Source: JAJPXC01 sp964562375
Lineage (GTDB): Bacteria > Bacteroidota > Bacteroidia > Bacteroidales > Muribaculaceae
Direction: 5' to 3'
Length of the DNA: 64,000 bases
Assembly (NCBI GenBank): GCA_964562375.1
Contig: CAZLSW010000002.1
Span: 23,415 to 87,414, forward strand
Shown: piece after piece, positions 9,435 to 16,873 of the stretch
How the letters are laid out: every line of letters starts with the position of its first letter
Position numbering within the stretch: the first letter of the stretch is position 1
Program-made: the position numbers and the translations under genes
The notes under the pieces: model-generated
The model's database searches: none
Told to the model about the DNA's origin: nothing
Seen by the model: only the letters and a program-made list of their open reading frames with translations

Positions 9435-9529
9435 TGGCTTGATGGCCGTCCAAGGGCGGCGCCCCTAACAACTAAAAACTTACTTCGGGTGTTATAAAAT
9501 TATACGTTTCACCTGAAAAGCTTAGAGTT

Positions 9530-10918
9530 GTGAAAAGATTCTCCTCCATGCGGCTGTTGCCGGTCGCACTTGTTACATTGATCGGGGCTTCGACGCTCAC
9601 TGTCGCGTGTGGGTCGAAGAGCGCCGATGACCAACAGTTGCCCGATACGTTGAGGGTGTCGACCATCTACGGGCCTGCCTCCTATTTTTATTATCGCGAC
9701 ACGATCATGGGTTACGACTACGACATGATCGAGGAATTGGCCGCCGAGCATGGGTTCGCGGTCGACTGGCGCGTGGCCGGGAGTCTCGACGAGGCTATCC
9801 AGTGGGCTGTCGACGGCGAGGTTGACCTCGTGGGCACGCAGATTCCCGTGACATCCGACTCGCGTCACAAGATTATACCTTGCGGACTGAAAACCTACAC
9901 CGAGGAGGTGCTCGTGCAGCCGCCGGGTGACACGGTGCTGGTCGACATCAACCAGTTGAAGGGCCAGACGGTGTACGTGCAGAAAGATTCCAAGAGCGAG
10001 GAGGCACTTGAGAAGGTCAACAACAAGATTGGAGGCGGTATTAACATCCGTCCGGTCGATGAAGATTCGCTGGCTACCGAGGATATGCTGGCGGCCGTGG
10101 CTCACGGCGACATCCACCTGGCCATTGTCGACTCGGAAACGGCCAAGTTGAACAAAACCTATTATCCCGACTTGAACATCACCTTGGCTATCTCGACGCC
10201 CGAGCTGTCGCAATGGGGCGTGGCGCAGGATATGAAGTGGCTGGGTGAGAAGATTGACGAGTGGATGAAGGAAGCCAAGCCTCGTGAGGCCCAGGACGAG
10301 ATTTTGAAGAAATATTTCGACTCGCAAAAGAATCTGCCCGTAGAGGGCGCAAGTTTCGACCGGAAATTCCAGAATGGCTACGCGTCGCCCTTCGACCACC
10401 TGTATAAGCAGCACACCGAAGGCACCAGCTGGGACTGGCGCTTGCTCGCGGCTCAGGGCTTCACCGAGAGCCGCTTCGACTCGACGGCACGGTCGTGGGC
10501 CGGAGCCAAGGGGGTGATGCAGATCATGCCTAACACGGCCAAGGATTTCGGGTTGAAGAAGAGCGAGATGTCGTCGGCGTCGCGGTCGATAGAGACAGCG
10601 GTGAAGGTGTTGAACCGTTACGACGAGATTTTGGCGTCGAAGGTGCCTGATCCGATTGAGAGGCAGAAATTTGTGATGGCGGCCTACAACGCGGGTCCGG
10701 GTCACGTGCTCGATGCGATAGCCTTGGCTAAAAAGTATAAGCTCGATCCCACCAAGTGGGACGGGAACGTGGAGAAAGCGATGCTGATGAAGATGAAGCG
10801 GAAATATTACCGCGACCCAGTGGTGAAATATGGCTATTCCCGAGGGCGTGAGACGGTTGATTACGTCAAGCGCATCTGGAGCTACTACGACGAAGTAAGG
10901 AAGAAGATTCCCGCTTAG
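9530..10918 (+). CDS. MltF-like membrane-bound lytic murein transglycosylase
   Basis: 462 residues from a GTG start; an in-frame ATG at 9548 is the alternative. The N-terminus is a lipoprotein signal ending STLTVACGSK (lipobox T-V-A-C). Residues ~40-265 are a periplasmic solute-binding (SBP_bac_3) domain starting DTLRVSTIYGPASYFYY. Residues ~290-450 are a lytic transglycosylase (SLT) domain with the catalytic Glu in FTESRFDSTARSWAGAKGVM and the AAYNAGPGHVLDAI motif. This two-domain order is that of MltF. It cleaves peptidoglycan glycan strands in the periplasm. It stands alone between a 95-bp spacer and a bidirectional hairpin. Confidence 0.92.
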   Translation: MKRFSSMRLLPVALVTLIGASTLTVACGSKSADDQQLPDTLRVSTIYGPASYFYYRDTIMGYDYDMIEELAAEHGFAVDWRVAGSLDEAIQWAVDGEVDLVGTQIPVTSDSRHKIIPCGLKTYTEEVLVQPPGDTVLVDINQLKGQTVYVQKDSKSEEALEKVNNKIGGGINIRPVDEDSLATEDMLAAVAHGDIHLAIVDSETAKLNKTYYPDLNITLAISTPELSQWGVAQDMKWLGEKIDEWMKEAKPREAQDEILKKYFDSQKNLPVEGASFDRKFQNGYASPFDHLYKQHTEGTSWDWRLLAAQGFTESRFDSTARSWAGAKGVMQIMPNTAKDFGLKKSEMSSASRSIETAVKVLNRYDEILASKVPDPIERQKFVMAAYNAGPGHVLDAIALAKKYKLDPTKWDGNVEKAMLMKMKRKYYRDPVVKYGYSRGRETVDYVKRIWSYYDEVRKKIPA

Positions 10919-10960
10919 TAAAAATGGCTCGTTCCCGGGATGGGGCGAGCCATTTTTATT
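10919..10960. terminator. Bidirectional Rho-independent terminator
   Basis: Arms AAAAATGGCTCG (10920-10931) and CGAGCCATTTTT (10946-10957) enclose a 14-base loop. T-rich sequence follows on both strands, so it can end the transglycosylase (+) and rplS (-) transcripts, which converge here. Confidence 0.9.
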
Positions 10961-10979
10961 TGCGTTGCGCTGCAGAATG

Positions 10980-11345
10980 TTACTTCACGGGAGCGGTTTT
11001 GAGGCGACGCTCTTTGATGCGAGCCTTCTTGCCGGTGAGCTTGCGGAGGTAGTAAAGCTTGGCGCGACGCACCTTGCCATACTTGTTGACGGTGATAGAG
11101 TCGATGAATGGCGACTCGATGGGGAAGATACGCTCAACGCCGATGTTGTCGCTCATCTTGCGCACGGTGAAGCGCTTTTTGGGGCCTTCGCCGGCGATTT
11201 TGATCACAACGCCGCGATACTGCTGGATACGCTCCTTGTTACCCTCCTTGATGCGGTAGGCAACGGTGATGGTGTCGCCGGGGCCAAATTGAGGATGCTG
11301 CTTCCCGGTAGCGAATGCCTCCTCGGCTACTTTGATTAAATCCAT
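10980..11345 (-). CDS. rplS: 50S ribosomal protein L19
   Basis: 121 residues from the ATG at 11345; the open frame upstream of it (to 11459) is leader. Motifs [56 protein letters not shown] and [20 protein letters not shown] are those of L19, at the 30S-50S interface. Length is normal. It is transcribed alone from a promoter-like element at 11429-11436 and ends at the shared hairpin near 10940. Confidence 0.97.
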   Translation of the reverse strand: MDLIKVAEEAFATGKQHPQFGPGDTITVAYRIKEGNKERIQQYRGVVIKIAGEGPKKRFTVRKMSDNIGVERIFPIESPFIDSITVNKYGKVRRAKLYYLRKLTGKKARIKERRLKTAPVK

Positions 11346-11428
11346 TTTGAGTTTTAAAGCTTTAAAATGTTTAACATCACGCAATATACACGGGCAGCTT
11401 GTCCCGCCAGAGATTGCGCATACGGCCG

Positions 11429-11436
11429 CGAAGTTA
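11429..11436 (-). promoter_or_regulatory. Promoter-like -7 element upstream of rplS
   Basis: On the minus strand the sequence is TAACTTCG, 7 of 8 positions of TAnnTTTG. It lies 84 bp upstream of the rplS start. The same TTCG variant occurs upstream of bamD and rhuM. Confidence 0.5.
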
Positions 11437-11514
11437 CAAATTTTTTCGTAACCTCGCAAGCTGAAAATTTTTTTGGATTCCCGGAGGGGGTAGAGACAGC
11501 CGGAGATCGCTAAA

Positions 11515-11575
11515 TCGCCTAATCGTGGTAAAGCGAAATAACGTAATAACGTTATTACGTAATAACGTTATAACG
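11515..11575. repeat. TAATAACG-type octamer repeat tract
   Basis: The tract reads AACGTAATAACGTTATTACG and continues with two more units. It is both tandem (8-bp period) and self-complementary. It lies between the rpoZ hairpin array and the rplS promoter-like element and is related to the long tract at 6033-6166. Confidence 0.85.
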
Positions 11576-11598
11576 AAGGCGTAAGATGATGGAGGCTT

Positions 11599-11802
11599 GT
11601 CCCGCCGGGACGGCGGGACTTCCTGCCTGAAGTGACCCGCCGGGACGGCGGGATGTCCTGCCTGAGGTGTCCCGCCGGGACGGCGGGACCTCCTGCCTGA
11701 GTTGTCCCGCCGGGACGGCGGGACGTCCTGCCTAAAGTGTCCCGCCGGGACGGCGGGACTTCCTGCCTGAAGTGTCCCGCCGGGGACGGCGGGACTTCCT
11801 AC
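11599..11802. repeat. Six-copy 35-bp hairpin repeat array directly after rpoZ
   Basis: Six units with an exact 35-bp period; the CCC of each stem starts at 11601, 11636, 11671, 11706, 11741 and 11776. On the minus strand each unit reads GGAAGTC, then the stem CCCGCC-GTCCC-GGCGGG, then ACA and a short linker with CAGGCA. The unit nearest rpoZ carries the 14-mer header CTAAGTAGGAAGTC (11793-11806), which contains the rpoZ stop codon. There are no unique spacers. Together with the leader of rplS it fills the 457 bp between rpoZ and rplS. Confidence 0.95.
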
Positions 11803-12138
11803 TTAGTCGAGGGAGGGCTTGTCCTTGGCGGGGTTGCGGTAGTGGATTTTGCCTTCGATGTACTCCTGGGCGGCGATGAGGGTGGGCTTGGGGAGCTTCT
11901 CGTAGTACTTGGAGATCTCGATTTGCTCGCGGTTTTCGGTGATTTCCTCGAGGTTGTCGTTGAGGGAGGCGAACTCTTGGAGCTTTTTCTCGAGGTCGTG
12001 CTTCATCTCGCCGGCGATTTGGTTGGCGCGCTTGGCGCAGATGCACACGGTTTCGTAGATGTTGCCGGTGTCCTTCGACATCTCGATCATGTCGCGGGTC
12101 ACGGTGTTGAGAGGTGCGTTGGTCTTCTTGTAGTCCAT
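11803..12138 (-). CDS. rpoZ: RNA polymerase omega subunit, Bacteroidetes type
   Basis: 111 residues. The first half (MDYKKTNAPLNTVTRDMIEM, ETVCICAKRANQIAGEMKHD) is the Rpb6/omega-like fold found in Bacteroidetes. The second half is charged, with a helical LEKKLQEFASLNDNLEEI segment. Omega helps RNA polymerase assembly. The gene follows bamD after 30 bp and is probably cotranscribed with it; a bamD-omega pairing is familiar in Bacteroidetes. Its TAA stop is embedded in the header of the hairpin repeat array that follows. Confidence 0.85.
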   Translation of the reverse strand: MDYKKTNAPLNTVTRDMIEMSKDTGNIYETVCICAKRANQIAGEMKHDLEKKLQEFASLNDNLEEITENREQIEISKYYEKLPKPTLIAAQEYIEGKIHYRNPAKDKPSLD

Positions 12139-12168
12139 TATATAATTGCAATTATGATTTAACGGTGG

Positions 12169-12969
12169 TTACTCGTGGGCGTACTTGCGGGCGATAGAGT
12201 AGATGTTCTCGGCTTCCTCGCGGTTGGGGCTGTCGGGGTAGGAGCTCACGAAGTTGTAGTACTCGTCGATGACGTCGCGGAAACGCTCGGCTTTCTTCTC
12301 GTCGACGCTTTGGGATGCCTCTTGGTAGCGCGCTTTGAGGATAAGCAGGTCGAGGTCCTCCTTGTACTTGGTGTGGGGGTATTCCTTGATGGCGTTCTTG
12401 GCGACGATCACGGCCGACTCGTAGTTGTTGCCCATATAGTTGCCCAGATTGTAGTAGAGCTGGGCGTTTTGGAGCTGCTTGAGGGTCAATTTGTCTTGAA
12501 GCTCGAAGAGGCAGTTTTGGGCTTGGTGAACCTTGTCGCTACGGGGGAAGAAGTCGATGAAAGCCTGAAACTCCTCGATGGCTTTGATTGTCTCGCTTTG
12601 GTCGAGCTGGGGGTCGGGGGAGTCGAGGTAATATCCGTATGCGCTGTAGAAACGTGCCATCTCGGTGTATTTGCCACGGGGGTAGCGGGTATAATAGGCT
12701 TTGAACCAGGTGCCTGAGGTGAGGTAATCCTTGTTCTCATAGTTGGCGCGAGCCAGCAGGTATAGAGATTCCTCGGCCTTGTCGGATCCTTTGAACACGG
12801 TGACGCACTCCTCGAGAATCGTGGCGGCTTGGACGTATTTGCCGTTCTCGAAAGCGCGCTTTGCGAAGTCGAATTTATAGTCGAAGTCCCTGCTCTTCTG
12901 GGCTTTGTTGTACTCGCCGCAGGATGTGGCCACGAGGGCGAGCAGGGCTATCAAGAGGTATCTCCACAT
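12169..12969 (-). CDS. bamD: Outer-membrane assembly lipoprotein BamD
   Basis: 266 residues. The N-terminus MWRYLLIALLALVATSCGEY is a lipoprotein signal with lipobox T-S-C. Tetratricopeptide-like helices follow: FDFAKRAFENGKYVQAATIL, SLYLLARANYENKDYLTSGT, ARFYSAYGYYLDSPDPQLDQ and AIEEFQAFIDFFPRSDKV. Length and repeat content fit BamD, the periplasmic component of the Bam complex that inserts beta-barrel proteins. A TAACTTCG element lies ~30 bp upstream. It is followed by rpoZ. Confidence 0.92.
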   Translation of the reverse strand: MWRYLLIALLALVATSCGEYNKAQKSRDFDYKFDFAKRAFENGKYVQAATILEECVTVFKGSDKAEESLYLLARANYENKDYLTSGTWFKAYYTRYPRGKYTEMARFYSAYGYYLDSPDPQLDQSETIKAIEEFQAFIDFFPRSDKVHQAQNCLFELQDKLTLKQLQNAQLYYNLGNYMGNNYESAVIVAKNAIKEYPHTKYKEDLDLLILKARYQEASQSVDEKKAERFRDVIDEYYNFVSSYPDSPNREEAENIYSIARKYAHE

Positions 12970-13000
12970 ATAGAAGTCTAAATTAAATAGATTTGCGACG

Positions 13001-13008
13001 CGAAGTTA
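13001..13008 (-). promoter_or_regulatory. Promoter-like -7 element for bamD-rpoZ
   Basis: TAACTTCG on the minus strand (7/8 match to TAnnTTTG), ending 31 bp before the bamD start codon. No clear -33 TTTG was seen. Confidence 0.45.
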
Positions 13009-13086
13009 CTCATTTTTCCCTTTGCGTGTACATAATTAATCTTAAAAACGCTGCGGAGGGAATATGTTAATAATATTGAAAATTGG

Positions 13087-13116
13087 TTGTTGATTTGGAA
13101 ATTTCGCTTATATTCG
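13087..13116 (+). promoter_or_regulatory. Possible promoter of the glycoside hydrolase gene
   Basis: TATATTCG at 13109-13116 (7/8 match to the -7 consensus) has a TTG at 13087-13089, 19 bp upstream. It would give a 5' leader of ~90 nt before the ATG at 13211. Confidence 0.4.
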
Positions 13117-13210
13117 CGTCGTAAAGTACGCAACCATGGATACACGGTGACGTATACACTGGGAAAAAGCAACTACCCCTAACTATCACATTATATTTTT
13201 GACCCTAAGC

Positions 13211-16200
13211 ATGAGAAACTATGGTGAGCCGGCACAGGCGCTGATGCCCCAGCCGCACTCGAAATTTTTAACCTCAACGTGGCGCGCTATGTGCGTGGCC
13301 ATGGCTTTGCTGTTCTCCCTATCGTCCAACGCCGCCGAGACCATCAAGCGCGAGCACCGCGCCGTGTGGTGCGCCACAGTGTGGTCCAACGACTGGCCCT
13401 TGTCGGCCAACACCGGCACCACCGCGGCCAAGCGCAAGGCTCAGAAGGCGGTGATGACCGATTATCTCGACGACATGCAGGCGGCGGGGATTAACGCTAT
13501 CTATTTTCAGGTGCGCTCGATGTGCGACGCCATGTACGAATCCTCCTATGAGCCTTGGAGCGCTTATGTGTCGGGTACACGCGGCACATCGCCGGGGTAT
13601 GACCCCTTGGCGTGGGTTGTGGAGGAGTGCCACTCCCGAGGAATGGAGTGCTACGCTTGGGTTAACCCAATGCGCTACGCTACCACCAATACCACTTATA
13701 CCACCGCTAAGGATGTGGACAATGTAAATGATTATGTGATCGCCTATAAAAATGATGATGGCAAAACCACCAAAGTGCTCAATATCGGCAAGGCAAAGGC
13801 GCGCACCCATATCGCCAAGGTGGTGAAGGAGATAATACTCAACTACGACGTGGATGGCGTGGTGATGGACGACTACTTTTACCCCGAGGGGATGCCTGCA
13901 ACGTCGTCGGCTGCCGATTATTCGACCTATACCTCCTCGGATGACTATACTAACGGGGTGTCGATGGCCGATTGGCGTCGCAACAACGTCAACCAGATGA
14001 TTTCGCGGATATACAACGTGATCAAGGCCAATCGCCCCGATCGCACGTTCATCCTGGCCCCCGCTGGGGTTGCCAAGGCTGGCTACGGCATTCCCGACTC
14101 CCCCTCGGCGTCCAATGAGTATCAGTATGCCAAGTTGTTCTCCGATCCCTTGGCGTGGGTTTACAACGGATATATCGACGCGCTGTCGCCCCAGCTCTAT
14201 TGGGCCACCACGCATGCCACCAACGCTTTCGGCCCGCTTTCGCAATGGTATCACAAGGCGGCCAAGCAGTTGGGACGCAACTTCTATGCCTCCCATTCCA
14301 TCTCATCGGCAACCAATCAGGCTGACCTTGGCGACCAGATAAAGCTCAACCGTCAGTATGGCGAATCGTCGGGCTGGAACGGCCCGGGTTCGGCGCTCTA
14401 CAGCGCCAAGTCGTTCACCAACGTCTCCTCGACGCTCAAGAAGAGCTACTTCAAGGGGCCGTCGTTGACCCCGCGGTTGGCATGGTACGACACCGACTCC
14501 TGCCAATACAAGCGTTACGCTTTCCCGGCTCCCACGGGAGGCAAGCACGCCAGCTCCAAGCTGAGTTGGACAGCGTCGACCAACCCCAACCAGGAGAGCG
14601 CCATCGTGCGTTACTCGGTGTACGCGGTGCCCGCGACGATTGCCCTGGCTGATGCTAAGCGCAGTGACGGCGACGGCATTTCGGCGGATTACCTTCTGGG
14701 AGTGACTTACACGAACTCCTACACCCTTGACACCGACTACGACACGGGCTACTGGTACGCCGTGTGTGTTTACGACGGATACGGATTCGAGTCGGAGCCG
14801 ATGGTAATCGACTATCCTACATTTGAGACCTTGGATGCGCCTGAGTTGCTTGCTCCTGATGACGGTAGCGACCAGGAGGAGAGCGTCAAATTCCAGTGGA
14901 CCGGTGTGGGCGCCGAATACTACCGCGTGCAGATCTCCACCACCCCCGATTTCTCCACCATCCACAAGAGTAAAAAAGTGGAGCCGACATCCCTGGCCAA
15001 TTCCAAATATTCCACCACCATCAAGGCTTCCAATATTGGCTTGGGATTCTACTACTGGCGAGTGGTAGCGGTGAAGGAAGGATGCGCCAACGCCAAGTCG
15101 GGCTATCGCACGATCAACATCACCTCGGTGGGCGTGGGTAATTACGAGGATGGATACACGATCACCTACGATCCGGGGGATTATAATTGGTACGGAAACG
15201 GAGTGCCCAATTTCGTGATGTGGAACAATTGGGTGCGCTCAACCGACTCCTCTTACGACAACTTCGAGCAGGCCAATAGTGGCAAGCAAAATAGATCGTT
15301 TGTTGTCTCGGGCGACTATCTTTACATCTCGGGGCGCGACGCCGACGGCTCCCCGACGATGACTTATCTCGACGTGTACAACCGTCACACTGGCGAGAAG
15401 ATTAAGCAATTGGAGCTCGACGCAGCTGGCTTGATAGGCGGTTACCCCTGTAATACCGTGTTCAAGGACGGCGGTGGCAACATATATATCGCCAACATGA
15501 CCCTTGACTTGCGTTCCAGCCCACTGGTAATACATCAGGTGAACACATCGACGGGCGAGCTCACCGAGGTGTTCCGCGCGACCTACACGTCGTCGAGCGT
15601 CGATGCCGCCTTGCGCGTCGACCATGTGGCGTGGCTCGATATCGATAATATCTCCTACATCTACGCCGCCATTTCGAACAAGAGCCTGCTCCTGCGCTGG
15701 ACGTTGACCGATGGCTCGTTGCCCCAGACCAAAGAGTTTGACCTGTCGAGTGCGGGTTATTGGCCCTCAAGCGCCAGCTCCTTAGGCTCGGCGCCGGTGG
15801 TGATACCCTACAGCAAAGGCAACGTGTTCATCAACGGAGCCAACACTGGCTTCACCCGCTACGCGTTGTCGACGCCCAAGATTTACGGCTCTTTGGCCGA
15901 CGCTCCGAGCGGCTACCAGCCCGCGACGGCCACTTTCAACGGCGGCTCATGGTTCCCACTGAACAGCAAATATTACATGCTGTATCCCTATACCAACTAT
16001 TCCCAATCGCCGGGAGTGACGTGGCGCCTGGCTGCCACGAGCAGCACCTACTCCTACGGCGACCTCAGCTATGGAGTGACTATCCCCGAGGGTGGTCTCG
16101 GCACCACCAGCTCCGTCACCATGCAGGCGGCTACCGATTACGTGGTCAATGCCGATGCCACAGCCGATATTTACGTCTATTCACCCGGTAACGGAGTGGC

Positions 16201-16450
16201 TTCCTACACCATCTCCAACGCTTGGAGCACGGGCGTGGAGGTCGTGACCTCGGATAACGCCCTGGTGGTGAAAGTGGACGGCCGATTGGCCAAGGCGAGC
16301 GATCCAGCGGCGAGAGTGGAAGCTTATACTCCTGAAGGCTTGCTCGTTGCGAGCGGCCGAGGTGAGATTATGATACCCGCGCAAGGACTGTGGATAATCC
16401 GCGCGTATACTCCTGTACACATTACATCCACCAAAGTTGTTGTAGAGTGA
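13211..16450 (+). CDS. Large secreted family-10-like glycoside hydrolase
   Basis: About 1079 residues. The ATG at 13211 is preferred over an upstream TTG; later ATGs before the signal helix are possible. A signal segment (ALLFSLSSNAAE) precedes the catalytic GHL10/DUF187 domain (~45-360). That domain has HRAVWCATVWSNDWPL, INAIYFQVRSMCDAMYESSY, RGMECYAWVNPMRYA and YDVDGVVMDDYFYPEG, with the likely catalytic acids in the last motif. Two fibronectin-III-like segments follow (~395-510 and ~515-620), then a ~300-residue beta-propeller-like region. The tail (VEAYTPEGLLVASGRGEI ... KVVVE) resembles a type IX sorting domain, but this is uncertain. The substrate is unknown; a cell-wall or host glycan is possible. 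Confidence 0.85.
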   Translation: MRNYGEPAQALMPQPHSKFLTSTWRAMCVAMALLFSLSSNAAETIKREHRAVWCATVWSNDWPLSANTGTTAAKRKAQKAVMTDYLDDMQAAGINAIYFQVRSMCDAMYESSYEPWSAYVSGTRGTSPGYDPLAWVVEECHSRGMECYAWVNPMRYATTNTTYTTAKDVDNVNDYVIAYKNDDGKTTKVLNIGKAKARTHIAKVVKEIILNYDVDGVVMDDYFYPEGMPATSSAADYSTYTSSDDYTNGVSMADWRRNNVNQMISRIYNVIKANRPDRTFILAPAGVAKAGYGIPDSPSASNEYQYAKLFSDPLAWVYNGYIDALSPQLYWATTHATNAFGPLSQWYHKAAKQLGRNFYASHSISSATNQADLGDQIKLNRQYGESSGWNGPGSALYSAKSFTNVSSTLKKSYFKGPSLTPRLAWYDTDSCQYKRYAFPAPTGGKHASSKLSWTASTNPNQESAIVRYSVYAVPATIALADAKRSDGDGISADYLLGVTYTNSYTLDTDYDTGYWYAVCVYDGYGFESEPMVIDYPTFETLDAPELLAPDDGSDQEESVKFQWTGVGAEYYRVQISTTPDFSTIHKSKKVEPTSLANSKYSTTIKASNIGLGFYYWRVVAVKEGCANAKSGYRTINITSVGVGNYEDGYTITYDPGDYNWYGNGVPNFVMWNNWVRSTDSSYDNFEQANSGKQNRSFVVSGDYLYISGRDADGSPTMTYLDVYNRHTGEKIKQLELDAAGLIGGYPCNTVFKDGGGNIYIANMTLDLRSSPLVIHQVNTSTGELTEVFRATYTSSSVDAALRVDHVAWLDIDNISYIYAAISNKSLLLRWTLTDGSLPQTKEFDLSSAGYWPSSASSLGSAPVVIPYSKGNVFINGANTGFTRYALSTPKIYGSLADAPSGYQPATATFNGGSWFPLNSKYYMLYPYTNYSQSPGVTWRLAATSSTYSYGDLSYGVTIPEGGLGTTSSVTMQAATDYVVNADATADIYVYSPGNGVASYTISNAWSTGVEVVTSDNALVVKVDGRLAKASDPAARVEAYTPEGLLVASGRGEIMIPAQGLWIIRAYTPVHITSTKVVVE

Positions 16451-16490
16451 TAGATAGGAAGGTGCCGGCCGAGTAGGCTCGCACACCCCG

Positions 16491-16530
16491 AGGGCGGCGT
16501 CGACAAGCCATAGTGCGACGCCGCCTTTGC
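16491..16530 (+). terminator. Hairpin terminator of the glycoside hydrolase gene
   Basis: Arms GGCGGCGTCG (16493-16502) and CGACGCCGCC (16516-16525) form a perfect 10-bp stem with a 13-base loop. Only a short TTT follows, so termination may be weak or partly Rho-dependent. Confidence 0.6.
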
Positions 16531-16535
16531 TGTGT

Positions 16536-16573
16536 AGTTGTTAGTTGTTAGTTGTTAGTTGTTAGTTGTTAGT
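16536..16573. repeat. Heptamer tandem repeat (TAGTTGT)n
   Basis: Five consecutive copies of the 7-mer TAGTTGT. It lies between the terminator of the hydrolase and the promoter of the recJ leader. Confidence 0.9.
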
Positions 16574-16611
16574 GAGGGATTGTCGACAGGGAAAGTATAA
16601 ATATTATTAAT

Positions 16612-16645
16612 ATTGGAAAAGATTCGCGGAAAAGCGTTATATTTG
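16612..16645 (+). promoter_or_regulatory. Promoter for the recJ leader or an untranslated RNA
   Basis: TATATTTG at 16638-16645 matches TAnnTTTG exactly. ATTG at 16612-16615 is a 3/4 match to the -33 TTTG, with a 22-bp spacer. Transcription would start near 16652, about 220 bp before the recJ start codon. Confidence 0.65.
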
Positions 16646-16651
16646 CATACC

Positions 16652-16855
16652 AATCCAAAGAAGGCGCGTGCCGGAGCCTCTCTCCCATTTTAGCCGGCTG
16701 ATAAGCGTCGCGGGACACTCCTCCCGGCTCAGGGGCGCAAATGAAGCCCGTGGGCAATCTCTCTCCAAGCCGCGAGCGGGCGCGAAAGGCCCCTGGCAGT
16801 TTGCGGTTCAGCGTGTATAGGCCTGTTGTAAGTCCTTGACGCCGAGTACCATGAT
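16652..16855 (+). ncRNA. Candidate structured RNA (6S-like shape) or long recJ leader
   Basis: A ~200-nt GC-rich non-coding segment directly behind a good promoter. It can fold into one long rod. A closing stem GGCG/CGCC (16663-16666 with 16840-16843) is followed by a large unpaired region. Stacked stems then follow: GCTGA/TCAGC (16697-16701 with 16808-16812), CAGGGGC/GCCCCTG (16730-16736 with 16789-16795) and GCCCG/CGGGC (16746-16750 with 16777-16781). The apical loop is CAATCTCTCT, and there is a side hairpin at 16711-16726. A rod with a central bubble and ~190-nt length recalls 6S RNA, but the family was not recognised by sequence. It may instead be the structured 5' leader of recJ. Confidence 0.4.
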
Positions 16856-16873
16856 ATATAAAAAACGACATAA

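Noticed and set aside
11599..11802. Regularly spaced 35-bp repeats that look like a CRISPR array
   Set aside because: The units are contiguous, with no unique spacers between them; each unit is itself a hairpin, and no cas genes are near.
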